The notes under the pieces were generated by a model. It saw nothing but the letters and a program-made list of their open reading frames with translations, had not been told where the DNA came from and did no database searches. DNA of 64,000 nucleotides from Peribacillus frigoritolerans (GTDB taxonomy: Bacteria > Bacillota > Bacilli > Bacillales > DSM-1321). The stretch's first letter is position 1, and the number at the start of each line of letters is the position of its first letter. A program made the translations under genes and the position numbers. Below, in pieces: positions 1 to 11,822 of this stretch. Where the stretch lies: assembly GCA_030562215.1 (NCBI GenBank), contig JAUPFL010000003.1, forward strand, positions 62,001 to 126,000, written 5' to 3'.

Positions 1-65
1 GAAAGTGTCAGTTTTAATAAATTTAATGGTGTCAGCAATAAATTTCTCTAAAAGGTGGAAACAAA

Positions 66-1460
66 ATGAATATGCTTTCTTGTGATTTAAATCGGTTAAG
101 TGAAGTACCTTTGTATGAACAATTATATTCACATATTAAAAAAGAAATCATAGATGGCCGTCTTCTTTTCGGCACGAAGCTCCCTTCCAAACGGAAATTG
201 GCAGAGTTCCTTCAAATAAGTCAAAATACTGTCGAGACTGCATATGAACAATTGACTGCTGAGGGATACGTAGAAGTCATACCAAGAAAAGGGTACTATA
301 TTCAAACATTCGAGGATTTGGAATATACACAAACTAGCCAAGTATCCTTGGAAAAAAGCAATCATAAAGAAGGGGAATTGCTGTATCATTTTCATCCCAG
401 TCAAATTGACACGGAACACTTCCCATTTGAAAAATGGAGAAAATACATGAAAAGCAAAATCGATGAATCGCATCAAGATCTTCTTTTACTAGGGGATAAT
501 CAAGGGGAATATGAATTACGATGTGAAATCGCCCATTATTTGTATCATGCACGTGGTGTACAATGCGTTCCCGAACAGATCATCATTGGTGCAGGAATGG
601 AAATCTTATTGCAGCAGCTTGTCCTTCTTTTCGATAAAAATGCGATCTATGGTGTTGAAGATCCTGGATACCACTTGATTCACCGGATTTTACGCAGCTA
701 CCCAAATGAAGTCCATCCACTGCAAATTGATGAAGAAGGCGTAAAGGTGAACCAAATTGAAGATTCAAAGATCGACGTCGTGTATGTCACACCCTCACAT
801 CACTTCCCCAATGGGACGATCCTATCCGTTAACAGACGGACGCGATTGTTGAACTGGGCTCAAGGTGCAGCAAACCGCTATATTATCGAAGACGATTATG
901 ATAGTGAATTTCGTTATAGTGGAAAAACAATTCCTTCCTTACAAAGTATGGATGCTGGTGATAAGGTGATTTATTTAGGGTCATTTTCCAAATCATTGAT
1001 GCCATCAATTCGGATCAGTTATATGGTTCTTCCCGCTCCATTGTTACAAATGCATCAACAGGAATTGTCTTTTTACCATTCAACCGTTTCTCGGATTGAT
1101 CAACATGTGTTGACACAGTTCATGAAGGAAGGGGATTTCGAAAAGCATTTGAATCGCATGCGGAAAGTTTACCGTCGCAAGTTGGATAAAGTGATCGATC
1201 TGTTTAAACCCCATCAACAAATAAAGATCATTGGTGAACGGTCAGGATTGCATATCGTCCTCATCGTTAAGAACGGCATGGATGAACAGACACTTATTCA
1301 AAAGGCAAAGGAAAATCATATTAAAATTTATGGACTATCGACATATTCAATCGAAAAAATTGAGGAACACTCTCCAAAAATCATATTGGGCTTTGCAGGG
1401 ATTCCTGAATCCGAATTGGAAAAAGCTATTCACCTTTTATTGAATTCATGGGGTTTATAA
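66..1460 (+). CDS. MocR/GabR-type transcriptional regulator (GntR HTH + aminotransferase fold)
   Basis: 464 aa, intact. Residues about 15-80 form a GntR winged helix (PLYEQLYSHIKKEI, then SKRKLAEFLQISQNTVETAY). Residues about 110-460 are a class I aminotransferase-like domain. The PLP lysine is visible in GSFSKSLMPS near residue 309. Members bind PLP and a substrate amine to control amino-acid, vitamin B6 or GABA genes. The start follows AAAGGTGG. It converges on dsdA and is not divergent from any gene here, so its target probably lies upstream of the window. A link to D-serine use is possible but not shown. Family assignment is sure; the effector is unknown. Confidence 0.9.
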   Translation: MNMLSCDLNRLSEVPLYEQLYSHIKKEIIDGRLLFGTKLPSKRKLAEFLQISQNTVETAYEQLTAEGYVEVIPRKGYYIQTFEDLEYTQTSQVSLEKSNHKEGELLYHFHPSQIDTEHFPFEKWRKYMKSKIDESHQDLLLLGDNQGEYELRCEIAHYLYHARGVQCVPEQIIIGAGMEILLQQLVLLFDKNAIYGVEDPGYHLIHRILRSYPNEVHPLQIDEEGVKVNQIEDSKIDVVYVTPSHHFPNGTILSVNRRTRLLNWAQGAANRYIIEDDYDSEFRYSGKTIPSLQSMDAGDKVIYLGSFSKSLMPSIRISYMVLPAPLLQMHQQELSFYHSTVSRIDQHVLTQFMKEGDFEKHLNRMRKVYRRKLDKVIDLFKPHQQIKIIGERSGLHIVLIVKNGMDEQTLIQKAKENHIKIYGLSTYSIEKIEEHSPKIILGFAGIPESELEKAIHLLLNSWGL

Positions 1461-1464
1461 AGAA

Positions 1465-1492
1465 AAAGAAGTTCACTGACGTGAACTTCTTT
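1465..1492 (+). terminator. Rho-independent terminator of the MocR gene
   Basis: A perfect 12-bp stem (AAAGAAGTTCAC / GTGAACTTCTTT) with a TGAC loop starts just after the stop codon and ends in T residues. Confidence 0.8.
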
Positions 1493-1506
1493 AGTTTGAG
1501 TGAAAT

Positions 1507-1620
1507 GAAGAAATTTGCGTCACTCCCACTGAATGTCTGGGTCCAAGGCCCCGTTTGATGCTTGCAGTGAGGAGTTTTTGGCTTGACGTCTACCGAAAGG
1601 GAATCATAATGTGTACCGCA
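1507..1620. repeat. Degenerate copy of a dispersed intergenic repeat
   Basis: This gene-free stretch shares ordered blocks with the reverse complement of the repeat at 25729-25853. Both have GAAATTTGCG followed by CACTCC, then GAAT.TCTGG, CCAAG.CCCCG, GCTTG and GAGG, with the same spacing. Similar GC-richer intergenic elements are common in Bacillaceae. An 87-aa reading frame crossing it on the minus strand is probably a by-product of the repeat. Confidence 0.5.
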
Positions 1621-1747
1621 ACATGTATGTTCCGGAATCCGAATAATGCGTTGACGGTCAAAAAATTCCTGGATGGTCGAATAAAGCACGTTTTAGGACG
1701 ACAGACTGCTTCGGCTGAAGATAACTGAGACGGTTTTTAAATAAAAT

Positions 1748-1785
1748 CTGCAGGCAAACTCGCTTTCCTTCGAGTTTGCCTGCAG
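1748..1785 (-). terminator. Terminator of dsdA
   Basis: A perfect 15-bp inverted repeat (CTGCAGGCAAACTCG and its complement) around an 8-nt loop, followed on the minus strand by an A/T-rich tail. It lies 30 bp beyond the dsdA stop. Confidence 0.8.
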
Positions 1786-1814
1786 TCTGAGAATTTCACT
1801 TTTGTGGGATTTTT

Positions 1815-3152
1815 TTAGCTTTTAGATAAATACTGTTCCATCATATCCTTCGGTACCATGCTCCCGCCGGTCGCCCAGATGATATGTGTGGACCGGTTCA
1901 TTTTATCCAGCAGTTTTTGACCCATAAGGTATTCCCTTCCTCCAGGAGCTGACAAAAGTTGTATCGGACCAAATGCTCCTGCTAGGGCAGATGGCTCTAA
2001 ATAATGACCTTCCGTCTCTGCCATTTCCCTGAGCAGTTCGAATAACCTTCTATCCTCTATGGTATAGCTGCCGCTTAACATGTTCGTCATCATACTGGAA
2101 ACCAATGCTGAAGGCCTTCCGACGGCAAGACCGTCCGCTTCCGTCTTATTATCGATACCAAAGTCCTTCACCGAGACTTTGTCATGAAGTCCTGTCATCA
2201 ATCCGAGCGTCATGCATGGTGAATGTGTCGGCTCTGCAAAAAAACAATGTACATCATCTTCAAAGGCTAACTTGAGCCCATATGTTATGCCGCCGGGCCC
2301 GCCGCCGACTCCGCATGGTAAGTACACAAACAAAGGGTGATCTTCGTCTACTGTAATGGACATATCTTTCAGTTGTTTCTTCAGGCGAGTTGCAGCCGTT
2401 GCATATCCCAGCAGCAAATCCACCGAATTTTCATCATCAATAAAATGGCAATTTGGATCAAATGATGCTTCTTTACGGCCTTCTTCTACAGCTTTACTAT
2501 AATCATCATCATATTCCTTTACAACGACACCAAGACTTGTTAATTTATCCTTTTTCCACTGCTTGGCATCTGCAGACATATGGACCGTTACTTTAAATCC
2601 CAGCTTAGCGCTTATTATTCCAATACTCATTCCTAAATTGCCGGTTGAACCGACAGCAATCGAATATTTTGAAAAAAGCTCCTTATATTCATCATTCGCA
2701 AGTACTCCATAATTATCAGTCCGCTTTAAACCACCATGCTTCATTGCTATTTCCTCAGCACGTTTTAAGACCTCATAAATACCTCCGCGTGCCTTGATGG
2801 AACCAGATATAGGTAAATGACTGTCACATTTCAGCAAAAGTTTCCCAGCCATTTTAGTTCCATAGGATTTTTCCAAGTTTTTTTGCATAAATGGAATCTC
2901 GACTAGTGGTGATTCAATGATCCCCTTCATTGGTTCGGTTTCTGGAAATGCTTTAATTATATAATTGGCGAATCTATTTAATCTTTCTTCAGCCGATTTA
3001 ACTTGTTCAGCTTGGACGATTGGATTTTCTTGTTTGTTACCGTAATGCGGATTCGTCCAGAATACTTCATTCATTTCCATCAAATTAGTAAGTATAGGAT
3101 CTTGCGCTTTCCATTCGATAATCGATAAACCTGCGATTTTATGCATCTCCAC
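1815..3152 (-). CDS. dsdA: D-serine ammonia-lyase (D-serine dehydratase)
   Basis: 445 aa, intact and of normal family length. A PLP fold-type II enzyme that converts D-serine to pyruvate and ammonia in the cytoplasm. The PLP lysine is K120 in SGSIKARGG, and the phosphate-binding loop is [12 protein letters not shown] chose the GTG at 3152 because GGAGG sits 7 nt before it; the ATG two codons later is spaced less well. It is monocistronic, with its own terminator. Removal of D-serine protects peptidoglycan and CoA synthesis and yields pyruvate and nitrogen. The assignment is confident. Confidence 0.93.
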   Translation of the reverse strand: MEMHKIAGLSIIEWKAQDPILTNLMEMNEVFWTNPHYGNKQENPIVQAEQVKSAEERLNRFANYIIKAFPETEPMKGIIESPLVEIPFMQKNLEKSYGTKMAGKLLLKCDSHLPISGSIKARGGIYEVLKRAEEIAMKHGGLKRTDNYGVLANDEYKELFSKYSIAVGSTGNLGMSIGIISAKLGFKVTVHMSADAKQWKKDKLTSLGVVVKEYDDDYSKAVEEGRKEASFDPNCHFIDDENSVDLLLGYATAATRLKKQLKDMSITVDEDHPLFVYLPCGVGGGPGGITYGLKLAFEDDVHCFFAEPTHSPCMTLGLMTGLHDKVSVKDFGIDNKTEADGLAVGRPSALVSSMMTNMLSGSYTIEDRRLFELLREMAETEGHYLEPSALAGAFGPIQLLSAPGGREYLMGQKLLDKMNRSTHIIWATGGSMVPKDMMEQYLSKS

Positions 3153-3245
3153 AGCAGTCCCTCCCGGAAAGTAGTATTCATCATCTACTATATCTCAACA
3201 AACTGCAATAAAGATTACAATTTTCACTTTTTACGAATAATCAGC

Positions 3246-4990
3246 TTAGAAAGTTAAATCCACTTTTAATTTCCCTCGCACACTATTAATGAACCAAATT
3301 TCCTCAGCGTTATTGAGGTCAGCTTTTGAAATGGGTTTTTCCTTGATTTCCTTCTTCCTGATCAATTCTTGACGAAATGTTCCAGCAAGCAGACCTGCTT
3401 CCACCGGGGGGTATAGAGGTCACCATTTATCTTCACCACTACATTTCCATTCGTGAATTCCGTGATGAATCCTTCTTCATTCCAAAGCAGAATATCCTGG
3501 AAGTCGGGATTATTCATTTGAAAGCCTTCATATACATCACGATTGGTGGTTTTATGAAATAGAAATGGATTTGCACTTGATATTGGAGCTTCAGCCAATA
3601 TGGCCGTAAATTCTGGATCAAGGGGCTTGATTGGTTGTCCGGAGACTTCAATTTCACCATTTTCTTGTAGTAATACCCTTACCTTTTGCAACGCCCCTTG
3701 GTTTAATTCCGCATACTTTTGGAGCCGATCTCTAAGATGTAATTCAGAGAATCGGTAATCGAAGTACTCAGCGGATTGTTTCATCCGGTCGATATGATCA
3801 TTCAACAAATAATATTCGCCATCGCTGAGCTTTATCGATTCCAATAGTTTGTAAGCAGGCCTTTCCACAGTCAATAATTTGGCTTTTAAAAAGGCTTCGT
3901 CATATTCTTCCGATAACTCGGAATCCCAAGTGATCCCCCGCCTACCCCATACTCGGCTTTCCCTGTTTCCTTATCGATCACGACCGTACGAATCGGCACA
4001 TTAAAAACGGCTTCGGATTCAGGAGTGATGAACCCGATTGCACCGCAATAAACTTCACGTGGTGAATTCTCGATATCAGCGATGATCTCCATCGTTTTAA
4101 TTTTAGGCGCCCCTGTTATCGATCCACAAGGAAAAAGGGCCTTGAATATATCAATGATTGTTGTTCCTGGATTCGTATCGGCTGTAATCGTGGATGTCAT
4201 TTGCCAAACGGTCGGATATTTTTCAATTGCCTTAAGCTGTGGAACCTCGACACTTCCTGGTTCCGCAATCATTCCCAAATCATTTCTGAGCAGATCCACA
4301 ATCATGTAATTTTCGGCTTGATTCTTTTCCGAGGCTGCTAACCATTCTGCATTGAGCTGATCCAATTTCAGTGTCGTTCCCCGTTTTACCGTCCCCTTCA
4401 TTGGCCGGGTAATCAGCTGACCATCTTCCCAACGAAAAACAACTCGGGTGAAGCCGATAGGATTCGATGTGTACCCACATTCAAATAGGCACTATAGTTC
4501 GAGCGTTGAGCTCTCTTCAAACGTTCAAAAAAGCGAAGTCATCTCCTTCGAACTGGGATTGCAAACGCATCGTATAATTGACTTGATATGTATTGCCTTT
4601 CTTGATTTCTGATTTTATTCTTTGAAATCCGGAACGATAGGTATTTGAATCCGTTTCTGATTGCCATTCAGCTAAATTAAATGCCCCGGTCATTTTTTCA
4701 GGTATTTCCTCTTCCGGTTTATCAAAAATCCCGAACCATAATAATGGCATTTGGGCTCCATCTTTTACTTTAAAAGATTTTTCAAAAGCAGGTGCCGCTT
4801 CATAAGAAACATATCCCGCTGCATAATGCCCCTGTTCGATCGCTTCCTGGACTTTTTGGAATTGGGGAAGGACATCCTCAATTGAATGGGCGGTGATCAC
4901 TTTTTTCGGGTTCGCAAAATATAGAGGCCTGCTGTCACCTTGTTTATCTGTGAAGTGAAATATTAAGGATAAAGGATCTTCTCGTTTCAT
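3246..4990 (-). CDS. pabB: Aminodeoxychorismate synthase component I fused to aminodeoxychorismate lyase (PabB-PabC), frameshifted as sequenced
   Basis: About 582 aa when rejoined. The N-terminal and chorismate-binding halves (PMKGTVKRG, then GSITGAPKIKTMEII) make 4-amino-4-deoxychorismate. The C-terminal 190 aa resemble class IV aminotransferase-fold PabC lyase, which releases p-aminobenzoate for folate. Four breaks are visible: the A6 run at 4527-4532, near 4433-4439 (FFRWEDG), the C5 run at 3935-3939 (GGGITWDSE), and the G6 run at 3406-3411. The true C-terminus, ending near VRGKLKVDLTF, lies beyond the last break. All are one-base homopolymer changes, so sequencing error is likelier than four real mutations. 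No glutaminase subunit gene (pabA) is nearby. Confidence 0.85.
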
Positions 4991-5035
4991 TACTCTCTCC
5001 TAACTTTGTTTATAAAGTAAATCGGTATGTATTTT

Positions 5036-5068
5036 ACAAAAAAGCTTGCAGACACGGAATCTGCAAGC
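5036..5068 (-). terminator. Terminator of the LLM oxidoreductase gene
   Basis: The stem AGCTTGCAGA / TCTGCAAGCT with a 7-nt loop is followed on the minus strand by a T run. It lies just past the stop at 5083. Confidence 0.8.
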
Positions 5069-5082
5069 TCATTCTTTGACAC

Positions 5083-6105
5083 TTATTTCATTCCAGTAAC
5101 CTCTGCAATGATTTCATAAGAACGAAGGCGTGCATCCTGATCATAAATGGCAGAGTTTATAATCATTTCATCCGCCTGGGTTTCATCTAAAAAGGTCTGC
5201 AACTGCTCTTTTACCTCTTCCGGGTTTCCTATAATGGAGGCATTAAGTTGTTTCATGACAATGGCCTTTTCATATTCTGTCCAAAGGCCTTCCATCGTAT
5301 CAACTGGAGGAGCAAGTTGTCCTGGTGTATTACGGATCAAATTCAAGAATTGCTGTTGATAAGATGTAGCAATCCTTTGTGCTTCTTCCGAAGAATCGGC
5401 TGCAAAAACATTGACACCAACCATGACATAAGGTTTATCGAGAACGTCGGATGGTTGGAAATTATTACGGTAACGAGCTAAAGCTGGTTGGGTATTTTCA
5501 GGGGAAAAATGGCTTGCAAATGAAAATGGCAATCCCAGCTGAGCTGATAATGCTGCACTGAAGCCGCTTGAACCAAGCAGCCAAATGGGAATGTCCTGTC
5601 CTTCCCCAGGGATGGCACGCACACGATTATGTTTAGAATCCGCATCCAAATAACTACGGAGCTGCGCCAATTGTTCAGGAAAATCCTGACCGTTATTACG
5701 TACATCACCCCTGAGTGCCATGGCCGTATATTGGTCGCTTCCCGGAGCTCGCCCAAGTCCCAAATCTATTCTACCAGGATACATTGCTTCCAATGTTCCA
5801 AATTGTTCTGCAATAACGAGCGGGGCATGATTCGGCAGCATTATGCCGCCAGAACCCACGCGAATGCTTTCCGTTTTTCCTGCCACATAGCCTATAAGCA
5901 CTGACGTTGCAGAGCTTGCAATCCCAGGCATGCTATGGTGTTCTGCAACCCAGAACCGGTTATAATTCCATTGCTCCACATGCTTGGCTAAATCTACTGT
6001 ATTTTTAAAAGCTCCCGAAACTGTACCACCCTCAACAATAGAAGCTAGGTCCAGAACGGAAAAAGAAATGTCGCTAAGTTTTTTTGCATGTTGATCAGCA
6101 TTCAT
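5083..6105 (-). CDS. Luciferase-like (LLM class) flavin-dependent oxidoreductase, copy 1
   Basis: 340 aa, intact. It has the bacterial luciferase/F420 reductase TIM-barrel signature: [16 protein letters not shown], then [16 protein letters not shown], and [14 protein letters not shown] near residues 115-128. Members use reduced FMN to oxidise small organic compounds; the substrate cannot be read from the sequence. It resembles the YceB/YhbW subgroup. It lies 93 bp downstream of a second LLM gene on the same strand, with no clear terminator between, so co-transcription is likely. The start is preceded only by a weak purine-rich site. Confidence 0.85.
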   Translation of the reverse strand: MNADQHAKKLSDISFSVLDLASIVEGGTVSGAFKNTVDLAKHVEQWNYNRFWVAEHHSMPGIASSATSVLIGYVAGKTESIRVGSGGIMLPNHAPLVIAEQFGTLEAMYPGRIDLGLGRAPGSDQYTAMALRGDVRNNGQDFPEQLAQLRSYLDADSKHNRVRAIPGEGQDIPIWLLGSSGFSAALSAQLGLPFSFASHFSPENTQPALARYRNNFQPSDVLDKPYVMVGVNVFAADSSEEAQRIATSYQQQFLNLIRNTPGQLAPPVDTMEGLWTEYEKAIVMKQLNASIIGNPEEVKEQLQTFLDETQADEMIINSAIYDQDARLRSYEIIAEVTGMK

Positions 6106-6198
6106 ATCTTCATCTTCTTTCTTTCAATTATGATAAATTGGACGCAAAGCCATCATATAGAAAATACACGCAAAATGCACACAAAATGCTCGAGGGGA

Positions 6199-7197
6199 TT
6201 AACTGTTAAGGATTTCCCTGGCAATCAATCGAAACGAATTAAGCCGATCCTCCAACTTATGAGTGATGGTTATCAGCATGATTTCATCTGCTTGATATTT
6301 CTCCTGAATCTCCAATAGGCGATCCTTAACTTGTGAAGGGGTACCAAAGATCAATTTTTTATGCATGGTTTCCATCTGTGTTTTTTCTTTTTCAGTCCAT
6401 TCATGATTCCTTACCTCTTCTATACTTGGAACCTGCTTCATTGCCCCATGTCCACTTTGAATCTTCCATAGGGTGTTGCTGAGGGCGATTTCTTTCGCAT
6501 ATTCTTCCGTTTCAGCACAAATGGCCGATACCGTAACAATCGTTTTAGGTGCTTTGAGTAACCCTTTTGTTTGAAAGTGCTCACGGTACTGGTGAAAACT
6601 CTGCACGCCATCATTTTCACTCATGAATTCACCAAAGGCGTATGCAGTGCCATTCTCAGCGGCAAGTTTTGCACTTTTTCCGCTTGTTCCCAATATCCAT
6701 GGTTCAGGTGATACCATTGGGATAGGAGCAGCAGAGACATTTGAAAACGGATGTTCATTCGGAAATTCATCTCTAATAAAATTCAGCAGTTCTTGAACAA
6801 GTTCGGGCATTTTGTAAACATTCTGAAGAAAATTATCGGATAAGGCCATCGTGGCTTCGGCAGATCCACCAGGAGCACGTCCCATTCCTATATCAATCCG
6901 GCCTGGAAAAAGAGTGGCTAGCATATTATACGTCTCTGCTATTCGGTATGGCTTATAATGTGGAAGCAGCACTGCCCCTGATCCAATCCGGATATTTTTT
7001 GTTTGTGCACCAATATAGCTTATCAAAACCTCTGGAACGGAACAGGCCAATCCCGGCAGATCATGATGTTCAGTAAACCAGATTCTGCTATAACCCAGTC
7101 TATCTCCTTCTTGCGCTAGTTGAAGTGAAGCCAGCAAAGCTTCTTGTGCTGATTGTCCGGATGCAATTGGGGATTGATCCAAAATGCTCAATTTCAT
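6199..7197 (-). CDS. Luciferase-like (LLM class) flavin-dependent oxidoreductase, copy 2
   Basis: 332 aa from the ATG at 7197, which follows AAAGGAGGTAAC; an upstream in-frame ATG has no ribosome site. Same family as its downstream neighbour, with matching blocks (RIWFTEHHDLPGLACS, RIGSGAVLLPHYKPYR, GRIDIGMGRAPGG) but only moderate overall identity. The pair looks like an old tandem duplication or two related oxidoreductases with different substrates. The fold and reduced-FMN use are known for the family; the role is unknown. Confidence 0.85.
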   Translation of the reverse strand: MKLSILDQSPIASGQSAQEALLASLQLAQEGDRLGYSRIWFTEHHDLPGLACSVPEVLISYIGAQTKNIRIGSGAVLLPHYKPYRIAETYNMLATLFPGRIDIGMGRAPGGSAEATMALSDNFLQNVYKMPELVQELLNFIRDEFPNEHPFSNVSAAPIPMVSPEPWILGTSGKSAKLAAENGTAYAFGEFMSENDGVQSFHQYREHFQTKGLLKAPKTIVTVSAICAETEEYAKEIALSNTLWKIQSGHGAMKQVPSIEEVRNHEWTEKEKTQMETMHKKLIFGTPSQVKDRLLEIQEKYQADEIMLITITHKLEDRLNSFRLIAREILNS

Positions 7198-7445
7198 TTT
7201 GTTACCTCCTTTCTTGGCTTTCGTAACATAATGGTAAAACATAACTAGTCGAAAGTCGCCTGAAACGCTTGCTTTGTTATTTTAGTTTGCAGCCTTTGGC
7301 AAAAAATATAAGGAGATGAATCCAAATTGGGGAGTATAAGTAATTAGTATATTCTAACGAGGTGTTTGTTTCAATATATCAATGACGTAAGGGACTGAAG
7401 TAATCGTCGCTTATTCTATCGAGGTCTTTTTAAGGATATATGTTA

Positions 7446-7469
7446 AAAAGAAAAGCCCTTTTAAGGGCT
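7446..7469 (-). terminator. Terminator of the helicase gene
   Basis: The palindrome AGCCCTTTTAAGGGCT, followed on the minus strand by TTTCTTTTT, overlaps the end of the helicase gene. Confidence 0.75.
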
Positions 7470-7471
7470 CT

Positions 7472-9723
7472 TCAGGAGCTATTCACTTTTTTGAATTGAG
7501 ATAGTAATTCATCCGCCATTATTTGTGAATCCAAACGAGCCGCTATAAATGGGGGATGAACCCGATTATTGGACTCTACGGGCAAACCTAGCCAGATAAC
7601 TCGATTATCAAAGATGATAAAGGAAAAGGAAATAGGTGAACAAATAAAATGATCCGGGTTGATATCAGGGTTTCTTTTTGCTGATATGATCGTCAATTTC
7701 ACTGCTGGATTCCGTTTTATTAAATATTGCTGCCATTCTTCCGACAAACTGTTCAAATCCGGTACAGCGATAACGATCCCATGTTTTGTTGATTCAATAT
7801 CTTCCTGAAAATCCCCCAATTTACGGGCATGCATCCATCGCAATTTCGGGTGCTGGTGGTTAACCCATTTTCCAATGTCTTTCTTTGATACAATCTGATC
7901 ATTTTGAATTTGATGATCGACAAGCTGACGAAGTGTTTTACTGCGATAAACGTGTTTGTTAACAAACGAAGTGTCACATACATGTACGAACTTACCCTTA
8001 GTCCTTGTTATGGCCACGTTAATCAGCCTTTCACTTTCTCTCCCTGTCAATAACATTCCAGCCCTGTTTTGCGGATAACTATCAACAGTGTCAAAGATCA
8101 TCATTTCACGTTCACTTCCCTGGAAACGATGTACAGTTGCAGCGATGATATCCGCCGTTTGCCGTTCTTTTTCATATAAGTCATCCAATAGTTTTTCCAT
8201 CAATTCTGCCTGAGCCCGATATGGTGCGACATAACCAATTGACCTTGACCCGCCCACATAAGCTTCATGAATCAGCTGAAAAGATAAAAGCAATTGCCAT
8301 AAATTCATTCTTGAGTGGGAGGTCCGTTCAGTGATGCAATATTCCCCTGCAAAGCTAGTATCGAGAAGTGCCGCTGCCCTATTGGCAAACGGTTCCGCCA
8401 GCATTATGCCCTCCCTGCTAGTCGCAACACTTTTATGATCGCCAACAAAATTGTTATAGACGACACGATTAGTGAATGCTGAAATATCCGGATGCATGCG
8501 GCGCTGTTCCTTTAATAGGAATAAATGGGGATGGAGTTCTCCTTCTTCAACAGACTGGGCGACACCGGCCCGATGAAATATGTCTTCCTTCAGCCATAGT
8601 TTCACGAGGGAATCACGAGCCGAAGCAATGGGTGGCAATTGTTTGAAATCACCACAAACGATAATATGCTTGGCTAACGCCGCAGCAAAAGCCACTTGAG
8701 GTACGTAAGCCATACTCGCTTCGTCCAAGATGACCAGATCATACTCCTTTTGATAAACCGTTTCGTCATTTGCTGCTTTAGCTAAGGTCGTCCCGATGAC
8801 TTTTGCTTCTTTTACGAATTGAATCTCTTTTTGGCGGATTTTCTCCAAGACTTTGGCCAGCTTTTTCTCTATCTCAATTAATTGATCTGTATCCCTTTTA
8901 CTGAAGGACCCTGCCAAGTCATATTTTAATAGACGTTTCTCTTCGCCAAGCTCTTCTTTTTCTTTAATTAATGTCGGTTCATGTTTACCTAATAATTCCC
9001 CCGTAACAATATCATCATGGATAGCTAGTGATTCACCGATTTGAGATCCATAGCGAAGCACATCGCCTTCTTTGAAACGATCCTTCTTTTTAATGAATGA
9101 TGAAATTTCAGCCATCAAAACATCGACTGCCTGGTTGCTATGGGACAAAACCAGAACTTTTTTAGCTTGTAAATAATGATTGGCTACTGTACGAGCCAAT
9201 GTATAGGTTTTTCCTGTTCCAGGGGGTCCCCAAACAAAAGTGACAGGATTGAACTTCGAGCGGGCATATAATTCTTTCACACTGCTTTGTTTTTCAGTTA
9301 AAGGATGTTTTTGCGGCATGGACGGATCCATCAGGCGCTTGATCCGAAGCCTTTTCCTTTTACTTCTCTTGATTTCATCCAAGCGGATGTTCAATTGCTC
9401 CAGCAATTCCCAGGGATCATGGTATAAAAAGGCTTCACCGATGATATCGCCTAACGAACGATCAAAAACAATGATTATACTTTTCCCTTCCGATGAGAGG
9501 ATCCTTCCATCCTGTTTAATCCCTCCCCATTCCAATCGAACGAGGGAACCGACAGGGATTTTTACCGATGAACCTGTTTCAAAATAATAGTTGAAGGAAC
9601 CTTCACTTGTAAGCAGATGGCCGTTCGAAACCAAGTATTTTGTGCTGCCATATTTTTCAAATGCAGGATTTCAAGTTGAAGTGCCTGCTGCCATTCTTTT
9701 ATATAATTTACTGTCGAATTCAT
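7472..9723 (-). CDS. Superfamily 1 DNA/RNA helicase (Upf1/DNA2-like, AAA_11/AAA_12)
   Basis: About 750 aa when the N-terminus is rejoined. The Walker A motif is WGPPGTGKTYTLA, the DEAD-like Walker B is VILDEASMAY, motif III is CGDFKQLPP, and the C-terminal RecA domain has TVHRFQGSE and NVAITRTKGK. A coiled stretch lies between motifs I and II. The real start is ATG 9723 after GAGGAAAG. A one-base loss in the T5 run at 9653-9657 breaks the frame after codon 22 (restored text LKKYGSTKYLVSNGHLL). It has its own terminator. Its role is presumably in nucleic acid metabolism; no partner gene indicates a defence function. Confidence 0.85.
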
Positions 9724-9854
9724 TTTTCACTTTCCTCACAAAATATGCCATTGTAGTACAAAGAAACTGGCCCATTGGCTAGGCTCCGATGTTGAAAATA
9801 ACGCTGTCATCATCACTTTTTTCGCGAATTACCTGTTTCTTTTGCATATAAAAT

Positions 9855-9881
9855 AAGGCCCAATCAAATTGATTGGGCCTT
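9855..9881 (-). terminator. Terminator of pepF
   Basis: A 13-bp stem (AAGGCCCAATCAA / TTGATTGGGCCTT) lies about 75 bp past the pepF stop, with a T-rich tail on the minus strand. Confidence 0.75.
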
Positions 9882-9956
9882 TCCTACGCCAATGTTTTAA
9901 CTATAGCATTTTTTATAACATCATACCATGGGCTCTTTTGGAAGAAATGGTTTAGA

Positions 9957-11750
9957 TTAGCCTTCTGTCAACTCAGTGAATTGGTCGACGAGATCACTGA
10001 AAATCTTCATTGCATTTTCGATTGGATCAGGTTTAGTTAAATCTACGCCTGTTTTCTTAAGAAGCTCCAATGGGAAATCGGAACTCCCGCTTTTCAAGAA
10101 GGTCAAATAACTTTCAAGTGTTTTTTGTCCCCAGAAAGGATCTTATCAGCGATCGTAATGGCTGAAACGTAACCAGTAGCATATTTGTAAACATAAAATG
10201 GACGATAAAAGTGTGGGATGCGAGACCAGCCATACTTCACTTCTTCATCGAAAATTATTTCATCTCCATTATATGCACGAAATATCGATTCATAGGCTGT
10301 ATTAAAAACCTCGGCATTTAGAGGTTCATCATTTTCAGCTTTTTCATGTACAATCTTTTCGAACTCCGCAAACATCACTTGTGTGAAGAATGTTCCTTTA
10401 AAACTATCTATGAAATGGTTAAGTAAATGTTTTTTCTTCTGAACGTCTTTTGTTGTCTTAATTAAATGGCGAATCAAAAGGATTTCATTCACAGTGGAAG
10501 CAACTTCAGCGACAAAAATGGAATATCCAGCACTTATTTGCGGTTGGTATTTTGAGCTATAGTATGAATGCATGCCATGTCCGGATTCATGTGCAAGTGT
10601 AAATACGCTGTCTAAATCATCACGGTGATTTAATAAGATGAAAGGGTGAACACCATAAAGTCCTAAATTGTAAGCACCTGAACGTTTTCCAGGTGTTTCC
10701 CTGACGTCGATATATCTGTTTTCCTTAAAGGTTTTAAGGATCGTTATATACTCTTCGCCAAGAGGTTTCAGTGCCTCCAACATTAAGGAAAAACCATCAT
10801 CGTAAGAAATCTCCTCTTTAGCCCCTTCGACTAATGGTACACTTAAATCATAAGCACGCAATTCTTCTACACCCAGCAATTTTTTCTTAAATGAATGTAT
10901 TTATGCATGGGGCCAATATTTTGCTTAGTAGACATAATCAAATTATCATATACCTCTTTTGGAACTTGATCTCCAAATAAGGATTTTTCAAGGCAGATGG
11001 ATAATTTCTTAGTTTTGAAAGATTCACATTATTTTTGATTGCCGTGGAAAGTGTGGAAGCGATTGTATTCTTCAATTGTACATATGGCTGATAATATGCG
11101 AAATAGGCCTCTTTTCTTTTATCGCGATCATCATCTTCAATCAATTTGGAATACATTCCTCGCGTCAGCTCTACCCTCTCGCCGTCTTCATTCGTAACTT
11201 CCCCAAACTTTATATCAGCATTGTTGATCATCCCGAACGTTTTTTGTGGAGCTGAAAAGGCTTCGCCTATTTGGGAAAGCACCTCTTCCTGTTCTTTCGT
11301 TAATACATGGGCTTTATAGCGGAAGGAATCCAGTAGATCCTCCTCAAAATATTTCAAACCCTCTATTTCATTTATGTACCCTTTTAATGTGTGTTCTTCC
11401 AGGCTCAAAAGAAACGGCATGAAAAATGCAGAAGCATTGCTTATTTTCTGCCCTAACTTACCAGCTCGATCCAGCAATGCTTGTGATGAGGTTACCCGCG
11501 TATCCAGATCCGCTTGCAGCATGGCAAATACATATAGCTTATTATAAATGTACCCAAGTTCCTCACTTAATCGTAAATACTCGAACAAATCTTGAGCTGA
11601 TTTAATATGCCCATCGTAAGTTTTTAACTTTTCTGTCATCTTCAGGACTTCTTGATAATCTTTATCCCAATTACCCTGATCTTCGTAAATATCCTTTAAA
11701 TTCCATGTTTCTTCTATTTTTATTTCGTCGCGTGATTTAAACGTTTGCAT
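9957..11750 (-). CDS. pepF: Oligoendopeptidase F (M3 metallopeptidase), frameshifted as sequenced
   Basis: About 598 aa when rejoined, the usual PepF length. The M3 zinc motif is LAHESGHGMHSYYS. PepF is a cytoplasmic peptidase that cuts peptides of about 7-17 residues and fits the peptide-uptake genes elsewhere in the window. Three one-base losses in A runs of the coding strand split it: near 10127, near 10883 (restored RKKLLGVEEL) and near 10987 (restored SALKKSLFGDQVPKEV). The C-terminus is ENAMKIFSDLVDQFTELTEG. I chose ATG 11750 because AAAGGAAGTG precedes it; an in-frame ATG exists at 11771. Confidence 0.88.
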
Positions 11751-11822
11751 ATCGTCTGCACTTCCTTTCATGCTTATAGCTTACCCTTTATTATAATCGA
11801 CTTTCAGAAAAATCTGCATAGA

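Noticed and set aside
1426-1689. 87-codon minus-strand frame after the MocR gene
   Set aside because: It overlaps a terminator and a degenerate intergenic repeat, has no ribosome site and no family-like features.
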